Positions 9,571-20,128 of a stretch of 64,000 nt of DNA are shown here, in pieces. The notes beneath the pieces were generated by a model. The model saw nothing but the letters and a program-made list of their open reading frames with translations, searched no databases and was not told the DNA's origin. Origin of the DNA: Isochrysis galbana (taxonomy: Eukaryota; Haptophyta; Isochrysidales; Isochrysidaceae); the NCBI GenBank assembly GCA_018136815.1, contig CM030932.1, positions 9,481,429 through 9,545,428 of the forward strand, in the 5' to 3' direction. Position 1 is the first letter of the stretch, and each line of letters begins with the position of its first letter. The position numbers were made by a program, and so were the translations under genes.

Positions 9571-11175
9571 TGTGGGCGGACCGAGTGCGTGGAGCAGTGG
9601 GGGGGGGGGGGGAGCGTAGGCCCACTGAGTGGGCGAGCGTGGCGAGCGGGGCGAGGTACGCGATCGAGCGCTGGGAGCGTGAAGAGCGCGAAGAGGGCGG
9701 GAGCTTGAGAGAGCCGAGAGGACCAAGACGGCGAGAGGGCGAGAGCGTCGGAGCGGCCGAGGGCCCGCTCGCGGCGCGCTCTCCTGCCGGCTGTCGGGCG
9801 AGGCAACAAGGAGGGGGGGCAAGGCAGACTACCTGTTTGGCCTAATCTATTTTGGGCCTAGTGACTGTGAGAAGAGCGGTGTCTTCCGATCAGAGAAACC
9901 ATTGCTGGAGGCTAGCTAGCGCAACGAGTCGGTGACAATACAAGTCCGCGATTGAAAAAAAATCGGGGGGTCGGTTTGTGGCCGATTTTAGGGTGTCGTT
10001 TTCGGTTCGGGGAGGGGGGGTCGGTATTTTCAAGGATATTTCGTTCGGGGGGGGGCTTCGCGCTCTGGGCGGTTCGGGGTCCGAAAAAACGCTGTTTTCC
10101 CATCTTTCACATCTAGGCTTGCGAATCACACTCAACCGCCCCCCCTAATTTTGAACGCTCCCCCAAGCCACCCCTGGCACCATGAAAAACAATGAACACT
10201 GATTATTATTTGTTAGGGGTACTTGTATGTACTTGGCCTCCGGCGAAATACGGTAAACACGCATTAGGTCTCCCCTCCACTCCCCACTCTCGCACTCTCG
10301 CTCGCTCTCTCTGGCCAAATACGGTAAATACGTATTACCCATCTAGGACTCTCGCTCTCTCTCTCTCTCCTCCTTCGTATTCCTTTCCTTTTCTTTTTGT
10401 GAAAAGTAGAAGGTAGGAGTACTCCCGCACGCACCCCTTTCGGTGGCGCTCGGGAGGCCCGATCGGTTCTTCCGGGGATTAGGAAGAGCAGAAACAGAAG
10501 AAAGGGCTGTAAAAGGGGGGCGGAAGGGAGACGGGAGATTCGACGGCGAGGGAGGGAAGAAAGGAGAAATAATGGGAGTCGATACTCCTATTCTCTTCTC
10601 CCACCCGCACAAGAATACGTACGCACACAGAACAACACCGGCACTCAGGACATCTTATGATCTCTCTAAATACTTTAGATGTGGGAGAGCTCCCTCTCTC
10701 TTCTCTACCACATCTCCATTGCTCTCCCTCCTCTCGCTCTCTCAGCTGTTCTTCAGCCAAGAATTAGGATGGGAGAAGGAAAGCGAGACGAGGAGGGATA
10801 TGGGGAAGACGGAGAAGAAGAGAGGAGGAGGTAAAAGAATGGGGAGTGGGGGGGGGAGAATTACACGTATTGCAGCAAACGAGGGATCACCTCCCCACCG
10901 GAGGAGAGAGAACCCCTCGCGAAGAGAGAGGAAAGATGGGAGGAGGACCAGAGGGGGGAGTGGGAAGGGGGGAGGAAAGAGGGGAGCGCGCGAGCGAGGA
11001 GAGCAGGAGAAGAGGCGCCGCCCTCCGCCCTCCTGCCTCTTCCTCCCACCCACCCCTTTCCCCCCTCGCCCCACCCACCTCCGCGAGCCACCTTCCTCCC
11101 CCTTCCCGTTCCCCCTCCTCCTTCCCCCCTCCAAGCCGTCCCAACCACCGCGCTCGCCGCTGCACGGAGTGAGCG
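9571..11175. other. Intergenic/leader region rich in simple repeats
   Basis: No gene supported. Two direct copies of an AAATACGGTAAA block followed by ACTCTCGCTC-type CT repeats lie about 70 bp apart (about 10243-10270 and 10314-10345). Bases 10360-10380 and 10680-10740 are CT-rich. Bases 10990-11175 are a long C/T-rich tract running directly into the MFS start codon. The open frame crossing this zone is low-complexity. Confidence 0.5.
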
Positions 11176-12735
11176 ATGGCAGGCACACACCCTTCCCACA
11201 TCCCGCGCCCCTCCATCCACATGTACGCTGCGGTTCTCTCCTACTTCTCGATCGCTTTCCTCGGTGTCTCTGGCCTCCCCGCCTTCCTTATGGAGCAGGT
11301 GGAGACAGAGGATCCGGGCGGCACACGCGACGAGCTATCGCAGCGCATGGCGCTCCGCCTCGCTGCATTCCAGTTCTCCCACGGCCTCTGCGTCTTCTTT
11401 GTCGCTGGCTGGGCGGGCAAGCTGAGCGACCACTTCGGGAGGCGACGGTGCGCAGCGCTGCCCGCGCTCGGTCAGGCGCTCGGCATGACGGTGTTAGCAT
11501 TCGCGGCGTACACGCGGGTGCATTGGGCCTGGTCTCTTGCAGGCTGGACGATCACCGGCCTGCTCGGTGGGCCGTACGTCTTCCTATCTGCTGCCTTTGC
11601 CTACATCGCCGACTTCACTAGTGTGCGTGGTCGCGGCAAGGCGTTTAGCTGGCTCGATTCGCTCATTCTCTATGTGGCCTGCATCGGCCCGTTGTTCGGA
11701 GGCGAGCTCGTCAGCCACCTCGGCTTCGTTGGGCTCTGGGGCCTCTCCGCCCTGATGTTCGCCATCTCTGCGGCCCTCTTCGCTACTGCGCCGCCATCGC
11801 CCCAGGTCCTCGCGCCCCCACCTCAGTGCTCGGAATGGCTGACCTCCTTCACTCCGGTGCTACTCTTTCGCTTCATGACGGCAGCCAACTGCCGGCTGGG
11901 CGCGCTCACGGTGGCTTTCCTTCTTGCCACGGGCGGCGTGCAGGGCGGCGTGCAAGCCTTCATCCTCTATGCCCAGCGCTACCTTGACTGGAAAGAGGAG
12001 CAGATCGGCTTCTTCGTTGCACCCTTTTCGGCATTGGGGGCCACTATGATCCTCCTCGTTCATCCGGTCGCAACGTGTCTGCTGAGGCGGCCTCCAAGCG
12101 ACCTTAGCATGGTTCGCGCAGCATATTTCGCCCCTCTCGTCTATTTCTCGCTGCTCGCCATCTTCCCGAGCCAAGCGGAGCCCATCGCATATGGCGCGCT
12201 ACCGCTGCTCACGGCAGGCGCATGTGCTCTTCCACACTTTCGCGCGCTCTTCTCAGCCGCGAGGCCGCCAGAGCACCAGGGCGAGCAAATGGCGCTCGTC
12301 GCCGCCCTGGAGACGCTGCCTCAGCTCTTTGCTACCCCACTCGTCTCTGTCGCCTTTAGCGCGCTCATCCACACCCCTAGCCTTGTCTTCGTGATTTGTG
12401 GTGCTATCTTGGCAGTTGTGATCCTCCTCCTCTTCTGTTTGCGCGAGAGCACTCTCATCGGTCCCTCGCGCGAGGGGCAGTGCAACGGTGGTCTGCGCGA
12501 GCCATTGTCCGCAGCACAGCCAGTGCCTCCAGGCGAGAGGACGACGGACGTGTGCACCTCATCCGCCTCTCGGGGCTCCAGTGAGTGGCTTTCGCACGGG
12601 CGAATCACTAGTGTGAACGAAGGGGAAGGGAATTCCGTCAGGCCAAACTACCCAGACATATTGTCCAGTGGGCTCTCTGCACCTGCACGCACCACCGAGG
12701 ACGCGGCTGTGGGCTCTGATCTAAATGCCGATTGA
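11176..12735 (+). CDS. Major facilitator superfamily transporter, intronless
   Basis: 519 residues, one exon, starting at an ATG right after a C/T-rich leader. About 12 hydrophobic segments lie between residues 16 and 425. The MFS motif A appears in loop 2-3 as GKLSDHFGRRR (residues 81-91). TM5 onward carries FAYIADFTSVRGRGKAFSW, which resembles the SLC46/TetA-like branch where Y-x-x-D and R-x-R-x line the central loop. The last 85 residues are a polar, Ser/Gly-rich cytoplasmic tail. The substrate cannot be inferred; SLC46 relatives move folates or small solutes. No signal peptide beyond TM1. Neighbours give no functional hint. Confidence 0.88.
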   Translation: MAGTHPSHIPRPSIHMYAAVLSYFSIAFLGVSGLPAFLMEQVETEDPGGTRDELSQRMALRLAAFQFSHGLCVFFVAGWAGKLSDHFGRRRCAALPALGQALGMTVLAFAAYTRVHWAWSLAGWTITGLLGGPYVFLSAAFAYIADFTSVRGRGKAFSWLDSLILYVACIGPLFGGELVSHLGFVGLWGLSALMFAISAALFATAPPSPQVLAPPPQCSEWLTSFTPVLLFRFMTAANCRLGALTVAFLLATGGVQGGVQAFILYAQRYLDWKEEQIGFFVAPFSALGATMILLVHPVATCLLRRPPSDLSMVRAAYFAPLVYFSLLAIFPSQAEPIAYGALPLLTAGACALPHFRALFSAARPPEHQGEQMALVAALETLPQLFATPLVSVAFSALIHTPSLVFVICGAILAVVILLLFCLRESTLIGPSREGQCNGGLREPLSAAQPVPPGERTTDVCTSSASRGSSEWLSHGRITSVNEGEGNSVRPNYPDILSSGLSAPARTTEDAAVGSDLNAD

Positions 12736-14098
12736 ATCTCCGAAAACCGAGAAAGCTCAGCCTCGTGGGCTGGCTCGGCGCGAGCGTTTTGCTGACGTGC
12801 TTCGCCTGCTTGTTTTTTTCTTGTTGTGTGTGCGACGCCTTGCGCACGGCATCTGGTCATTCCATCGGCACTTCTGACTAGTCTATAACATCTCTGTTGC
12901 TTCTTGGAGGAGAGAACCATCCATCCTCTTCTAATTTCTGTCTTTCTGTCGTACTACTGCGAGCATCCAGCGTGGTACCAACCATGGAATAAGTCAAGTG
13001 TTCTCGAGAGATGAGAGCTTAGTTTGGTTACTTGCCTCGAGGATTGTGGCCCTACACGTGCTTGAATTCCATTGCCTATCATAACGCTTGAAAGGGTGTG
13101 TGTTTGTGCGTGGATTGTTGTGTTTGTGTGGGCCACCATCTAGAATCCGTAATGCTGGCCAATTCTGATAAAAAATAATATTCAAATGAGTGAGCAGTAG
13201 TGCCGCTAGCCTGCTACCAGCCATGCACCAACGCGCCAAGCCACGACTTACACATGACCGCACTAAGACTAAGACCCAGCAGGCATAAGGCATGCAAGCT
13301 AAGGCCAGCTGTTTGGAGGGCGTGGGGCGTGGGTGGTTCCTCCCCCACAGCAGGGGAGCGGTGGAGAGAGGGCGGGGCTCGTGCCCTCCCCATGGGTGAA
13401 CCAAGTATGCAAATGGCGGAGCGTGAGGGTGACTGACGGCTGACTAACAGCGACGGGCTCCCCCAGATTGGGACCGCATAGGGTTAGGGCCGCGTAAGGG
13501 GTAGAGGCAGGGCTACGAGGCGCCTCCCCATGTGAACAAAGTTTAAACTTAGATGAGAAATAGCTCTAGAAATAATAGTGGCCGCATGCCTCGGCGCGAC
13601 GGGCCGCCTTTCGCAAAGGCTCGCGTAAACGCTACGAGCATCGCGTCGGCACACGCCACCGCTAGCAATAGGTCGGCAAGCTCGCGGCGCATGCAATACA
13701 TGCAGTTGCTCGTAGACCAAACTCACAGTTCCCTCAAATAGTTGGTGTCAACGCCCCGCAGGCAGCACAATACTCACGAGCTGACGACCGGAATGGAGCC
13801 TCCCTTTCATAGAAACCATAGACGCACCTCACGCAGGTTCGAGCGGACGAGGGGTTCGAGCACGTCCCGCCCCGCTTTCTCTCACAAACTCCAGGAGAAG
13901 GCTTGGGGGCTGTGTGCGCGGACACCAGCTCAAAGTCAACGCCATAGCACCGGTCTTCTGCGTGTGTCTGTCGGGGGGGGGGGGAGGGGGGGGGGTTTGC
14001 GGAGCGTTCTTATGAGGCGAGGAACAGGGGCGGAGGCCTAGCGCAACGACAGCTTGATACTGCAGTATGCTTGGCTAGCTTCCATTGTTCTTTGTGAT
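12736..14098. other. Intergenic DNA with a dispersed repeat and a doubtful small minus-strand gene
   Basis: Bases 13318-13400 match 23336-23425 (blocks CCTCCCCCACAGCA, AGGGCTCGTGCCC, CCCATGGG in order), so this is a dispersed repeat. On the minus strand, 13995-13549 might hold a small spliced gene. It has an ATG near 13967 followed by 38 codons, strong GTGAGT and GTGAGG donors, and a last open stretch (MYCMRRELADLLLAVACADA...) ending at 13549-13551. I could not join the pieces in frame, so no CDS is called. G-rich run at 13972-13994. Confidence 0.4.
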
Positions 14099-15006
14099 TC
14101 AAGGCCCGCCAACGATGTAAGCATTGCCCTCATCTTCGAGCCGGATCACTTCAATATCATAAGGTTCATCGACTGGTTTCGCCAGCTTAGCTGCTTCCTG
14201 CAGCACAAGCTCCTCATATTCTGCGGTATAATGCGGGAAAAAAACTTTCCGTGGTGCAAGACCCATCCCACCTACATTGACAAGTAGGAAGCATTCTCAA
14301 GAAGCTCTCCCATCGTTTGTTTGCGCTGTACATTGGCTGCCGCACACGACTTAGAGGCGCCCGAAACGTGGGAATTATGCGTCGTACCAAGGCTCTCCGA
14401 ATTCCATACCGCCTCCGGAGCTGCTTGCGGATCGTCCCATCCCTTCCAATACGCAGTGGCAATGGATTCCCCGGCAACAATGGCGCCAGCTGATTGGCCC
14501 ACAAATAGACCCCCGTCATTGACGCGTTGCTCGATGAGTGCCGCGGCACCGCTCCTCTGCATGTGATGCCAAAGGAAGAAGGTGTTTCCGCCGGTGATCC
14601 ACACGCATGAAGCCTGACCAATTGATTCCTGGAGGCGAGCAGCATCATCCCTCACGCAGTCAATACAGTCTACCATGACAGGCGAGCTCATTAAGGAGCT
14701 CAGCTCAGCCTGGATGGCCCTCCCCTTCTTTCGCGCATCGGCCCATCGCCGGCGCCGAAGCTCGCCTGCAGATCGCTTGGACGTCGAGCTGTCAGAGGAG
14801 GGCGCCATCGCCGCAGTGACCAGCATGGAGACTGAAGGTGAGCTAGCGCCTGCAGATGCTTCTGCAAGCATATGCTGGAAGGACGAACGGAGCTCAGGGG
14901 TCGTCAGCCCAGCGCTCGTCAGAATGAGCCGCGGGCCCAACGCTGAGCTGCTCGCCGCGGCTGATACGGCGGCGAGGATGGGGCCGATCCGAGCGACCTG
15001 GCGCAT
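14099..15006 (-). CDS. Peptidase family S51 (dipeptidase E-like), 2 exons
   Basis: Exons 15006-14388 and 14271-14099 (phase 1, donor GTACGA, acceptor GTAG, intron 116 nt) give 263 residues. VWITGGNTFFLWHH (about 135-148) and GLFVGQSAGAIVAGE (about 166-180) are the signature loops. Ser172 in the G-x-S-A-G-A nucleophile elbow is the expected catalytic Ser. After the splice the protein continues GMGLAPRKVFFPHY, and His220 in FPHY is the expected triad His. Family members hydrolyse Asp-X dipeptides or related small substrates. The first ATG in frame is at 15006. A CTCTCTCAG acceptor-like site at about 15038-15046 just upstream hints at a 5'-UTR intron. The N-terminus (ARIGPILAAVSAAASSSALG) could be an organelle leader. 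Confidence 0.9.
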
Positions 15007-16017
15007 GCCGTCGGACTCCACCGGAGCTCACCGGCAACTGAGAGAGAAAGTATCTTCGCCGTTCATTCACACTCACAGAGCTTTCTTCCTTTCGCAGCCA
15101 CGCCCGCTCCCTATCTCGCTCCCTCCTCCCTCCTCCTGCTCCTGCCTTGCAGCTTGCGGCTACTACGTACTTGTACCGTACTTCCCTTGTCCCTTGTTCC
15201 ATGTGCTTGTGCTCTACATAGGGGCCTGGGATGCGGGATGTGGGATTGGTATGGGTGGGCGGCACGTACCGATCCTCGATGGTCTAGTTCTCTCCTTCCT
15301 CCTACGCCTAGCGAGGGCTTGGCGGGAATGTCTCGTTTGGGCCGCCCAAATGCCAAATGTCTCACAAAAATATGCGGAAAATATGCCTGCGGCTGCCCAA
15401 ATATCACGTGGAATATCACGTTGTCAAATATAGATTTCATGTTGCGTGAGCTGCGGAATGGCGCATAGTCATTGCACAATCACATGATCACGTGCATGTA
15501 TTCTTGGCTCATGAATAGACAAGACAACATGGGCTCATATATGACTCATATGTCATATGCATATCCACAGTAGGAGCTCATTTCCACAGTATGATTCCAC
15601 TAGCATATGGGGCATAAATCAGCCAATTTTTTTCCACCCCCATATGCACGACAAAAACGCAGTAAAATAAACCCAGCATATGGGGGCCAAACAGAGCAAA
15701 AATCACTTACCCCCCGCTTCTGTGACACAAAGCCGTATCCACCCCCTGCCAGAGGGGAGGAACCCCACACTGCACACTGCCGCGCCCTGCCACCACCTGC
15801 CCCACGCCTCCACCACCCGCCGCCACCTGCCACACCATGTTCCACCCTGCCGCCACCCGCCGCCACCTGCCCTGCCCTGCCGCCACCTGCCAGGTGTCGT
15901 TCCGTCAAAGGTCGTTTGCCTTCATTTGGTACCCCTCGTTTCCAAATACGCGATGTGTCGGTACAAAAAAAATCTTATTGTATTTGAGCAAAGGCACCCA
16001 CCTCACAGTGCTCAACC
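15007..16017. other. Transition to AT-richer DNA with inverted CATATGGGG repeats and a CCACCTGCC minisatellite
   Basis: Bases 15230-15310 resemble the dispersed repeat near 3390-3440. From about 15360 the base composition becomes visibly AT-richer. CATATGGGG and its complement occur three times within 15604-15690, forming inverted repeats. Bases 15780-15895 repeat CCACCTGCC/CCGCCACC units. No gene is supported; the minus-strand open frame over the minisatellite is a low-complexity artefact. Confidence 0.5.
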
Positions 16018-16875
16018 ATGTCTATAAATGGAATGGCGGCTGATGATGTAGTACTCAAGCGATTGCAATGGATAACAATAAAGATGGACTATAACTTTAA
16101 AAAATTCATCTTACCTCTCTTTCCGCCATATGGCACTTCTAAATCTGCCATGCAGCTTATTGCGGAAGCATTGGACAGCATCAGTCCGCCACCGCCGGTT
16201 GGGGTCAACCCGGGGGGGAGCAACAACTCCCTGAGGAGGCTGCTTGAGTTGAACCCACATTTGTTGACATACACTGTCGAATGTAAGTCCTTATTCAGTT
16301 CATTCGATTTCAAGCACAATACGAACATTGAAGACACCTTGCATGCCATTTGCGAGGCTGATAAATCATTCACACTGGTTTATATGATACACACTCTCTT
16401 GAGCAAGATCACTGCGAAAACAATCATCGATATGAGTCGTGATGATCTGCTTCGTAAAATCAAAGCTGCTCACGTCGATTCGGGATTAACTCCCCACCTC
16501 CAAGAATTGCTAGAAGGTGTCGATTCGGGTTCAGCTTCCCAAGTAAAGATTGAAAACAAAAGGCCGCTTATCGATTCGGGTTCAGCTCCCGTAAAGATTG
16601 AACCCACAAGGCCCAGCAACATCAAACACAAAAAAGCTCGGTCCTCGGTCCTAGGACACCGGGCCGAGCTCACCTGCCGAGCGAGTCCACCGCGGCAAGG
16701 GGGGGGGGCGTACATCTCATGCGAGCGTCTCCACGGGGTGCTCCTCAAGCAGCGCCATCACGCGCGATTGGTCTCCCCGCTGGCGGGCACACCAAGCGGT
16801 CCTCGGCCGGAGACGACGCGCATGGTCGCCGGCGGGCCTCTGCAGCACGTCTCAGGTGTGGGAGAGCCATGGTAA
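16018..16875 (+). CDS. Intronless orphan ORF in an AT-richer island
   Basis: 285 codons from an ACC-ATG start. Residues 1-185 are Lys/Ile/Leu-rich, look globular and mostly helical (LQWITIKMDYNFKKFILPLF, then LLRKIKAAH). They use A/T-ending codons unlike neighbouring genes. Residues about 165-200 carry two or three copies of a short repeat built on DSGSA followed by VKIE and RP. After about residue 205 the DNA switches abruptly to GC-rich sequence and the peptide becomes Arg/Pro/Gly-rich, so the last 80 residues may be accidental read-through into host-like sequence. I recognise no family. Transferred or mobile-element origin is possible from composition alone. Confidence 0.45.
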   Translation: MSINGMAADDVVLKRLQWITIKMDYNFKKFILPLFPPYGTSKSAMQLIAEALDSISPPPPVGVNPGGSNNSLRRLLELNPHLLTYTVECKSLFSSFDFKHNTNIEDTLHAICEADKSFTLVYMIHTLLSKITAKTIIDMSRDDLLRKIKAAHVDSGLTPHLQELLEGVDSGSASQVKIENKRPLIDSGSAPVKIEPTRPSNIKHKKARSSVLGHRAELTCRASPPRQGGGAYISCERLHGVLLKQRHHARLVSPLAGTPSGPRPETTRMVAGGPLQHVSGVGEPW

Positions 16876-17666
16876 AGGAGCGACAAGGCAAGGTCTCTAT
16901 GTGTCATTATGAGCACGAAACGAAAAAAGCTTCCGTGAGCGCCTTTCACTTTGTTCCGTGCTAGCCAATCAGTCATCAGATCTGCAGCGCGAGCGCGTGT
17001 TTCGCGCCGCTCCGCCCTCTGTGGTGTCCGAGGCCGCCGAGTCGACGGCTTCGACCGCCGAGGCGCAATTCACCGTCGACGAGGACAATTGCTGCATCTA
17101 CGTCCAAAAGAAGAAGGCCAAGTTGCTCCTCACCTCCTCAAGTCCGATCGGAGGCCTCAACCCTTATCAGTGATCAGTGATAAGCCCCGAATCTCATACT
17201 GAGGACTCGACCAAAATTGGTCCACCCCCTAACCCAGTCGGTCGGCTCGACCCAAGTCCGCTCGACCATCCGCTCGCTCGCCCCCATCGGTATCTTCACA
17301 CTAGGAGTATGAATTCAAGATCCCAGTGTCGCAAAAATCTGGATCCGTACTGCCACGCGACTACTCTTAAAAGAATATGTACCGCAGGGGGCTCGACACT
17401 CAGATACCGCGCGGGGGGCCCTGGCTGGCCCCCCGGCCCATTATAAACTTATACCACCTCGGCCTATATAGTAGATATCTAGGTATCTTACAAACATGTT
17501 CCATGCCTTACCTCGGAGCGAGCGGCTGGGGTGATTGCGAGGCAGGGCAGCTCCGCATAAGTGCTTTCGCGCTCTTGATGCGCGTCGGAGCGCGTCGGGT
17601 CGCCGTTCATCCGTTCATCATGTCACTGGGCAGGGGCATGAGGTGTGGGTGAGGTGGGGGCAGCGA
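16876..17666. other. Intergenic; short open frame of unknown status
   Basis: Bases 16958-17173 hold a 71-codon open frame on the plus strand, without an ATG at its first codon. Its end (FTVDEDNCCIYVQKKKAKLL) looks protein-like, but I cannot anchor it to a start or splice site. The rest shows no gene. Confidence 0.3.
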
Positions 17667-17672
17667 CCAGGA

Positions 17673-18506
17673 TTAGGGGTAGGCATCTTTATCCGGATAT
17701 TTGTCTTGGATATCTCTGGGGGGGGGTCTCAAATGGATATATCTCGGATACTTCCTGGATATTTGGGGGGGTGGGTGGGGGGGATATTTTTAGCCTTTTT
17801 GAGGGGGGGGGGAGAAGCGGGGGGAAGGGGGGGGGGGGGAGTGCCCTCGTGCCCCACCTTTCCCCTTCCTTTCTCTTTCTCCTCCCTTTGTGAGCAGCCA
17901 TGGAATCTTACCGTATTTTTCGATTTACGACTGCAAAAAGCGTGCCTTGCTGAGCGACAGGGCGAGGGGCGAGGAGGAGGAGGGCTGAAAGATATGCCAG
18001 GCGAGATGGGCGCCGATCGCCTCTGCCCCCCCACAGCTCCAGCATGCGCGCGCCCCACAGCTCTTGCATGCACGCGTCCCACCCTGCGCTCCTGCATGCA
18101 CGTGAGCTTGTGAGCCTCATTCATTCACACCCGCCACACTGGCTCCCTCATCACATGTGTTGGTCGCCGTTCGCGCCGAGGAGTCGCTAACAACGATGCA
18201 CCGGGCACCAACGAGGACGCGCCGATGGCAGCCAGCGAGGCTGGAGAGCGCGAGGTGAACGAGCGCGAGGAGGGCAGCGAGGCGACCGGCATTGGCAACG
18301 AGTCGCCTGACATCATCTCCATGCTGAAGGTGGGCGTGCGCGTGCTGCACGAGATCATCGGCGAGTGCGTCATCACTGCGATGAGCGGCGCGTGACGTGA
18401 ACATTGGATATTTGCTTGGATATTTGGGGGGGGCGGATGGATATTTCTTGGATATTTCTCATGGATAAATGGGGCATTTTCAATGGATAAAGATGCCTAC
18501 CCCTAA
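17673..18506. mobile_element. Complete non-autonomous TIR DNA transposon (834 bp)
   Basis: The left end reads TTAGGGGTAGGCATCTTTAT and continues CC (17673-17694). The right end (18485-18506) is its exact reverse complement, so both 22-bp termini match perfectly. CCAGGA directly abuts both ends (17667-17672 and 18507-18512), a 6-bp target-site duplication. Just inside each end, GGATAT-type hexamers recur (for example 17694-17700, 17708-17713 and 17733-17740 on the left; 18406-18460 on the right), as subterminal transposase-binding repeats do. No transposase is encoded. The interior holds G runs and a short ORF at 18225-18395 that may be captured host sequence. A related solo end lies at 58.28-58.38 kb. 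The superfamily is not identified. Confidence 0.88.
18225..18395 (+). CDS. Short ORF carried inside the TIR element, possibly a captured gene fragment
   Basis: 56 codons, MAASEAGEREVNEREEGSEA at the start, ending in a hydrophobic amphipathic helix (ISMLKVGVRVLHEIIGECV). The frame is open upstream to about 18120 with acidic, Asn-rich sequence. It has normal GC-rich codon use, unlike the AT/G-rich ends of the element, which suggests a host exon picked up by the transposon. I do not recognise a parent gene. Whether it is expressed is unknown. Confidence 0.35.
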   Translation: MAASEAGEREVNEREEGSEATGIGNESPDIISMLKVGVRVLHEIIGECVITAMSGA

Positions 18507-18512
18507 CCAGGA

Positions 18513-19042
18513 TGCTGGCAGGTGAAAAAGGAATAACGGACTCTGAGGATGGCGGGAACGTCGAGGGACCGGTGAGAGGGCCGCTAGGACCGTCTCAACC
18601 GATTCCCCCTCGGGCGGAGGGGCGGACCGCTGCCACACTCCTTCTGGAGTGCGGCGAAGGTCTGCCTGTTAGGGTGGGCCGGGGACGTCATCGCTCCCCC
18701 CCCCCGCGACGGAAAGGACGGAAAGGGGCAGGGGGGAATTCGCCCAGTTTCTCAAGAAAAAAAACCGCCCGAAGAAGAAGAAGCGACTCGCGGTTTTTTT
18801 TTGTCTTCCCCTCCCCACCCCTATCGAGGAGAGGACGTGCTGGGGTGCGCGGGGTCGGTGCGTGCACTGGGGGGAGGACAAATATCGAGGAGAGGGGGCA
18901 GTGCCACCTCCCCCCGCTAGCACTCGGACACCTGGCTCGTTAGGCATGGCATGAATTCAGGACGGAAAAGTTGTGTCCAATTAGCTAGTGGGGTTGGCTA
19001 GGATATAACATTAATGATTTTATTTATTGCACTCGCGACTCA
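18513..19042. other. Intergenic, low complexity
   Basis: A/G and C runs near 18750-18830; no gene supported. The 3' end of the SDR gene lies at 19043 on the opposite strand. Confidence 0.5.
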
Positions 19043-20128
19043 TCAAGATGCTTCAGGAGACGCACTCACAGAAGGCTCGCAAGTCATATCTGCTGCTCGG
19101 GCCTTGTCTCCCAGGAGCGATGAAGGAAGCTGGACACCGCTCGCAGCGATCAGCCGCTCCGTCTCGTCCCAAAGCGCACGGCGCAACCTTCCATCCACGT
19201 CGGAGCATTGAGTGTTGGGCTCAGACTCCGCACAATTGTCGAGGTAGGCTCCATGACTTATTGTATCTGCTGGTGCAAGTGCCGCATAAAGCGAGGTCGA
19301 GGCACCTTGTTCAATGTCCTTATTGATGATGAGCTTGTGCAGGAGCCAAGTGGAAATTTTCCCAAGCAAATTTGTGCGACCGTGCCGCCAGAGCTCGGTC
19401 CTAATCACGCCCGGATGTAACGACACACTCTTGATTGATGATCCTGCGGCGATAAGCTGATCGGCGAGGCCCTTGGCAAACAAGATATTTGCACCTTTGG
19501 ATTGCCCGTAAGCACCCCATGGCGAATATTTGCGGCCGCCTGTGAACATGAGGTCGTCGACGTCAACATTGCCCATTGTGTGAGCAGTGGAAGCCACGGT
19601 AACAACTCGCCCGTCGGGTTCCATGTGTGGCAGAAGCAGCCGAGTAAATGCGTGGTGGCCGATGTGATTGGTGCCTAGCTGCAGCTCAAAGCCTTGCTTC
19701 GTCAGTCGCGCCGGAGTCGCCATCACGCCCGCATTGTTTAGAAGCAGCGAGATGGTGCCGTCCTTCTCTGCAATTTCAGCACACGCATCACGGATCGACT
19801 CGAGGTCTGCGAGATCGAGCCGTTGCACCCGAGCTTTGCTCGTGTCCACATCCTTAAGACTCGCCAGGGCTGCCTCGCCCGCCTCCACACTTCGTGCGCA
19901 CAGAACTACGCGACCACAGCCGGCAGACAGCAGCTGTTTGACGGATTCGAGGCCAATGCCAGAGTTGCCTCCAGTCACGATAGCGGTGCCGCCACGAGTG
20001 ATGTACGGCGGCATGCCAAGCTTGCGGAAGAGGGAGACGACATCTGCAGCTCTGCTCTTGGCGCCGAGAGCGGCGAGCCCTGAACCGGTCGCGAACGGGA
20101 GCAGCAGGGAGACTGCTGCGAGTCGCAT
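19043..20128 (-). CDS. Short-chain dehydrogenase/reductase, retinol dehydrogenase/TIC32/WWOX-like group
   Basis: 361 residues, intronless. The start is the ATG at 20128 (MRLAAVSLLLPFATGSG), which gives a hydrophobic leader; the longer upstream frame encodes only basic, non-conserved sequence. Cofactor motif TGGNSGIG at 52-59, NNAG at 131-134, catalytic Ser at about 180, and YGQSK (Tyr207, Lys211) are all present in the correct order, so the NAD(P)-dependent fold should be active. The C-terminal EQGASTSLYAALAP and GAYLDNC wording is typical of retinol-dehydrogenase-11-14, TIC32 and protochlorophyllide-reductase relatives. The leader plus an SRAADVVSLF region suggests membrane or plastid targeting. 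Substrate unknown. Confidence 0.88.
   Translation of the reverse strand: MRLAAVSLLLPFATGSGLAALGAKSRAADVVSLFRKLGMPPYITRGGTAIVTGGNSGIGLESVKQLLSAGCGRVVLCARSVEAGEAALASLKDVDTSKARVQRLDLADLESIRDACAEIAEKDGTISLLLNNAGVMATPARLTKQGFELQLGTNHIGHHAFTRLLLPHMEPDGRVVTVASTAHTMGNVDVDDLMFTGGRKYSPWGAYGQSKGANILFAKGLADQLIAAGSSIKSVSLHPGVIRTELWRHGRTNLLGKISTWLLHKLIINKDIEQGASTSLYAALAPADTISHGAYLDNCAESEPNTQCSDVDGRLRRALWDETERLIAASGVQLPSSLLGDKARAADMTCEPSVSASPEAS

Noticed and set aside
10443-11621. 392-codon plus-strand open frame overlapping the start of the MFS gene
   Set aside because: Its first 230 codons are Arg/Gly/Glu and Pro repeats from C/T- and G/A-rich DNA, and the rest is an alternative frame of the MFS gene.
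13553-13741. 62-codon plus-strand ORF
   Set aside because: Ser/Arg/Asn-rich composition is the complement of a more hydrophobic minus-strand frame, and neither could be tied to a full gene.
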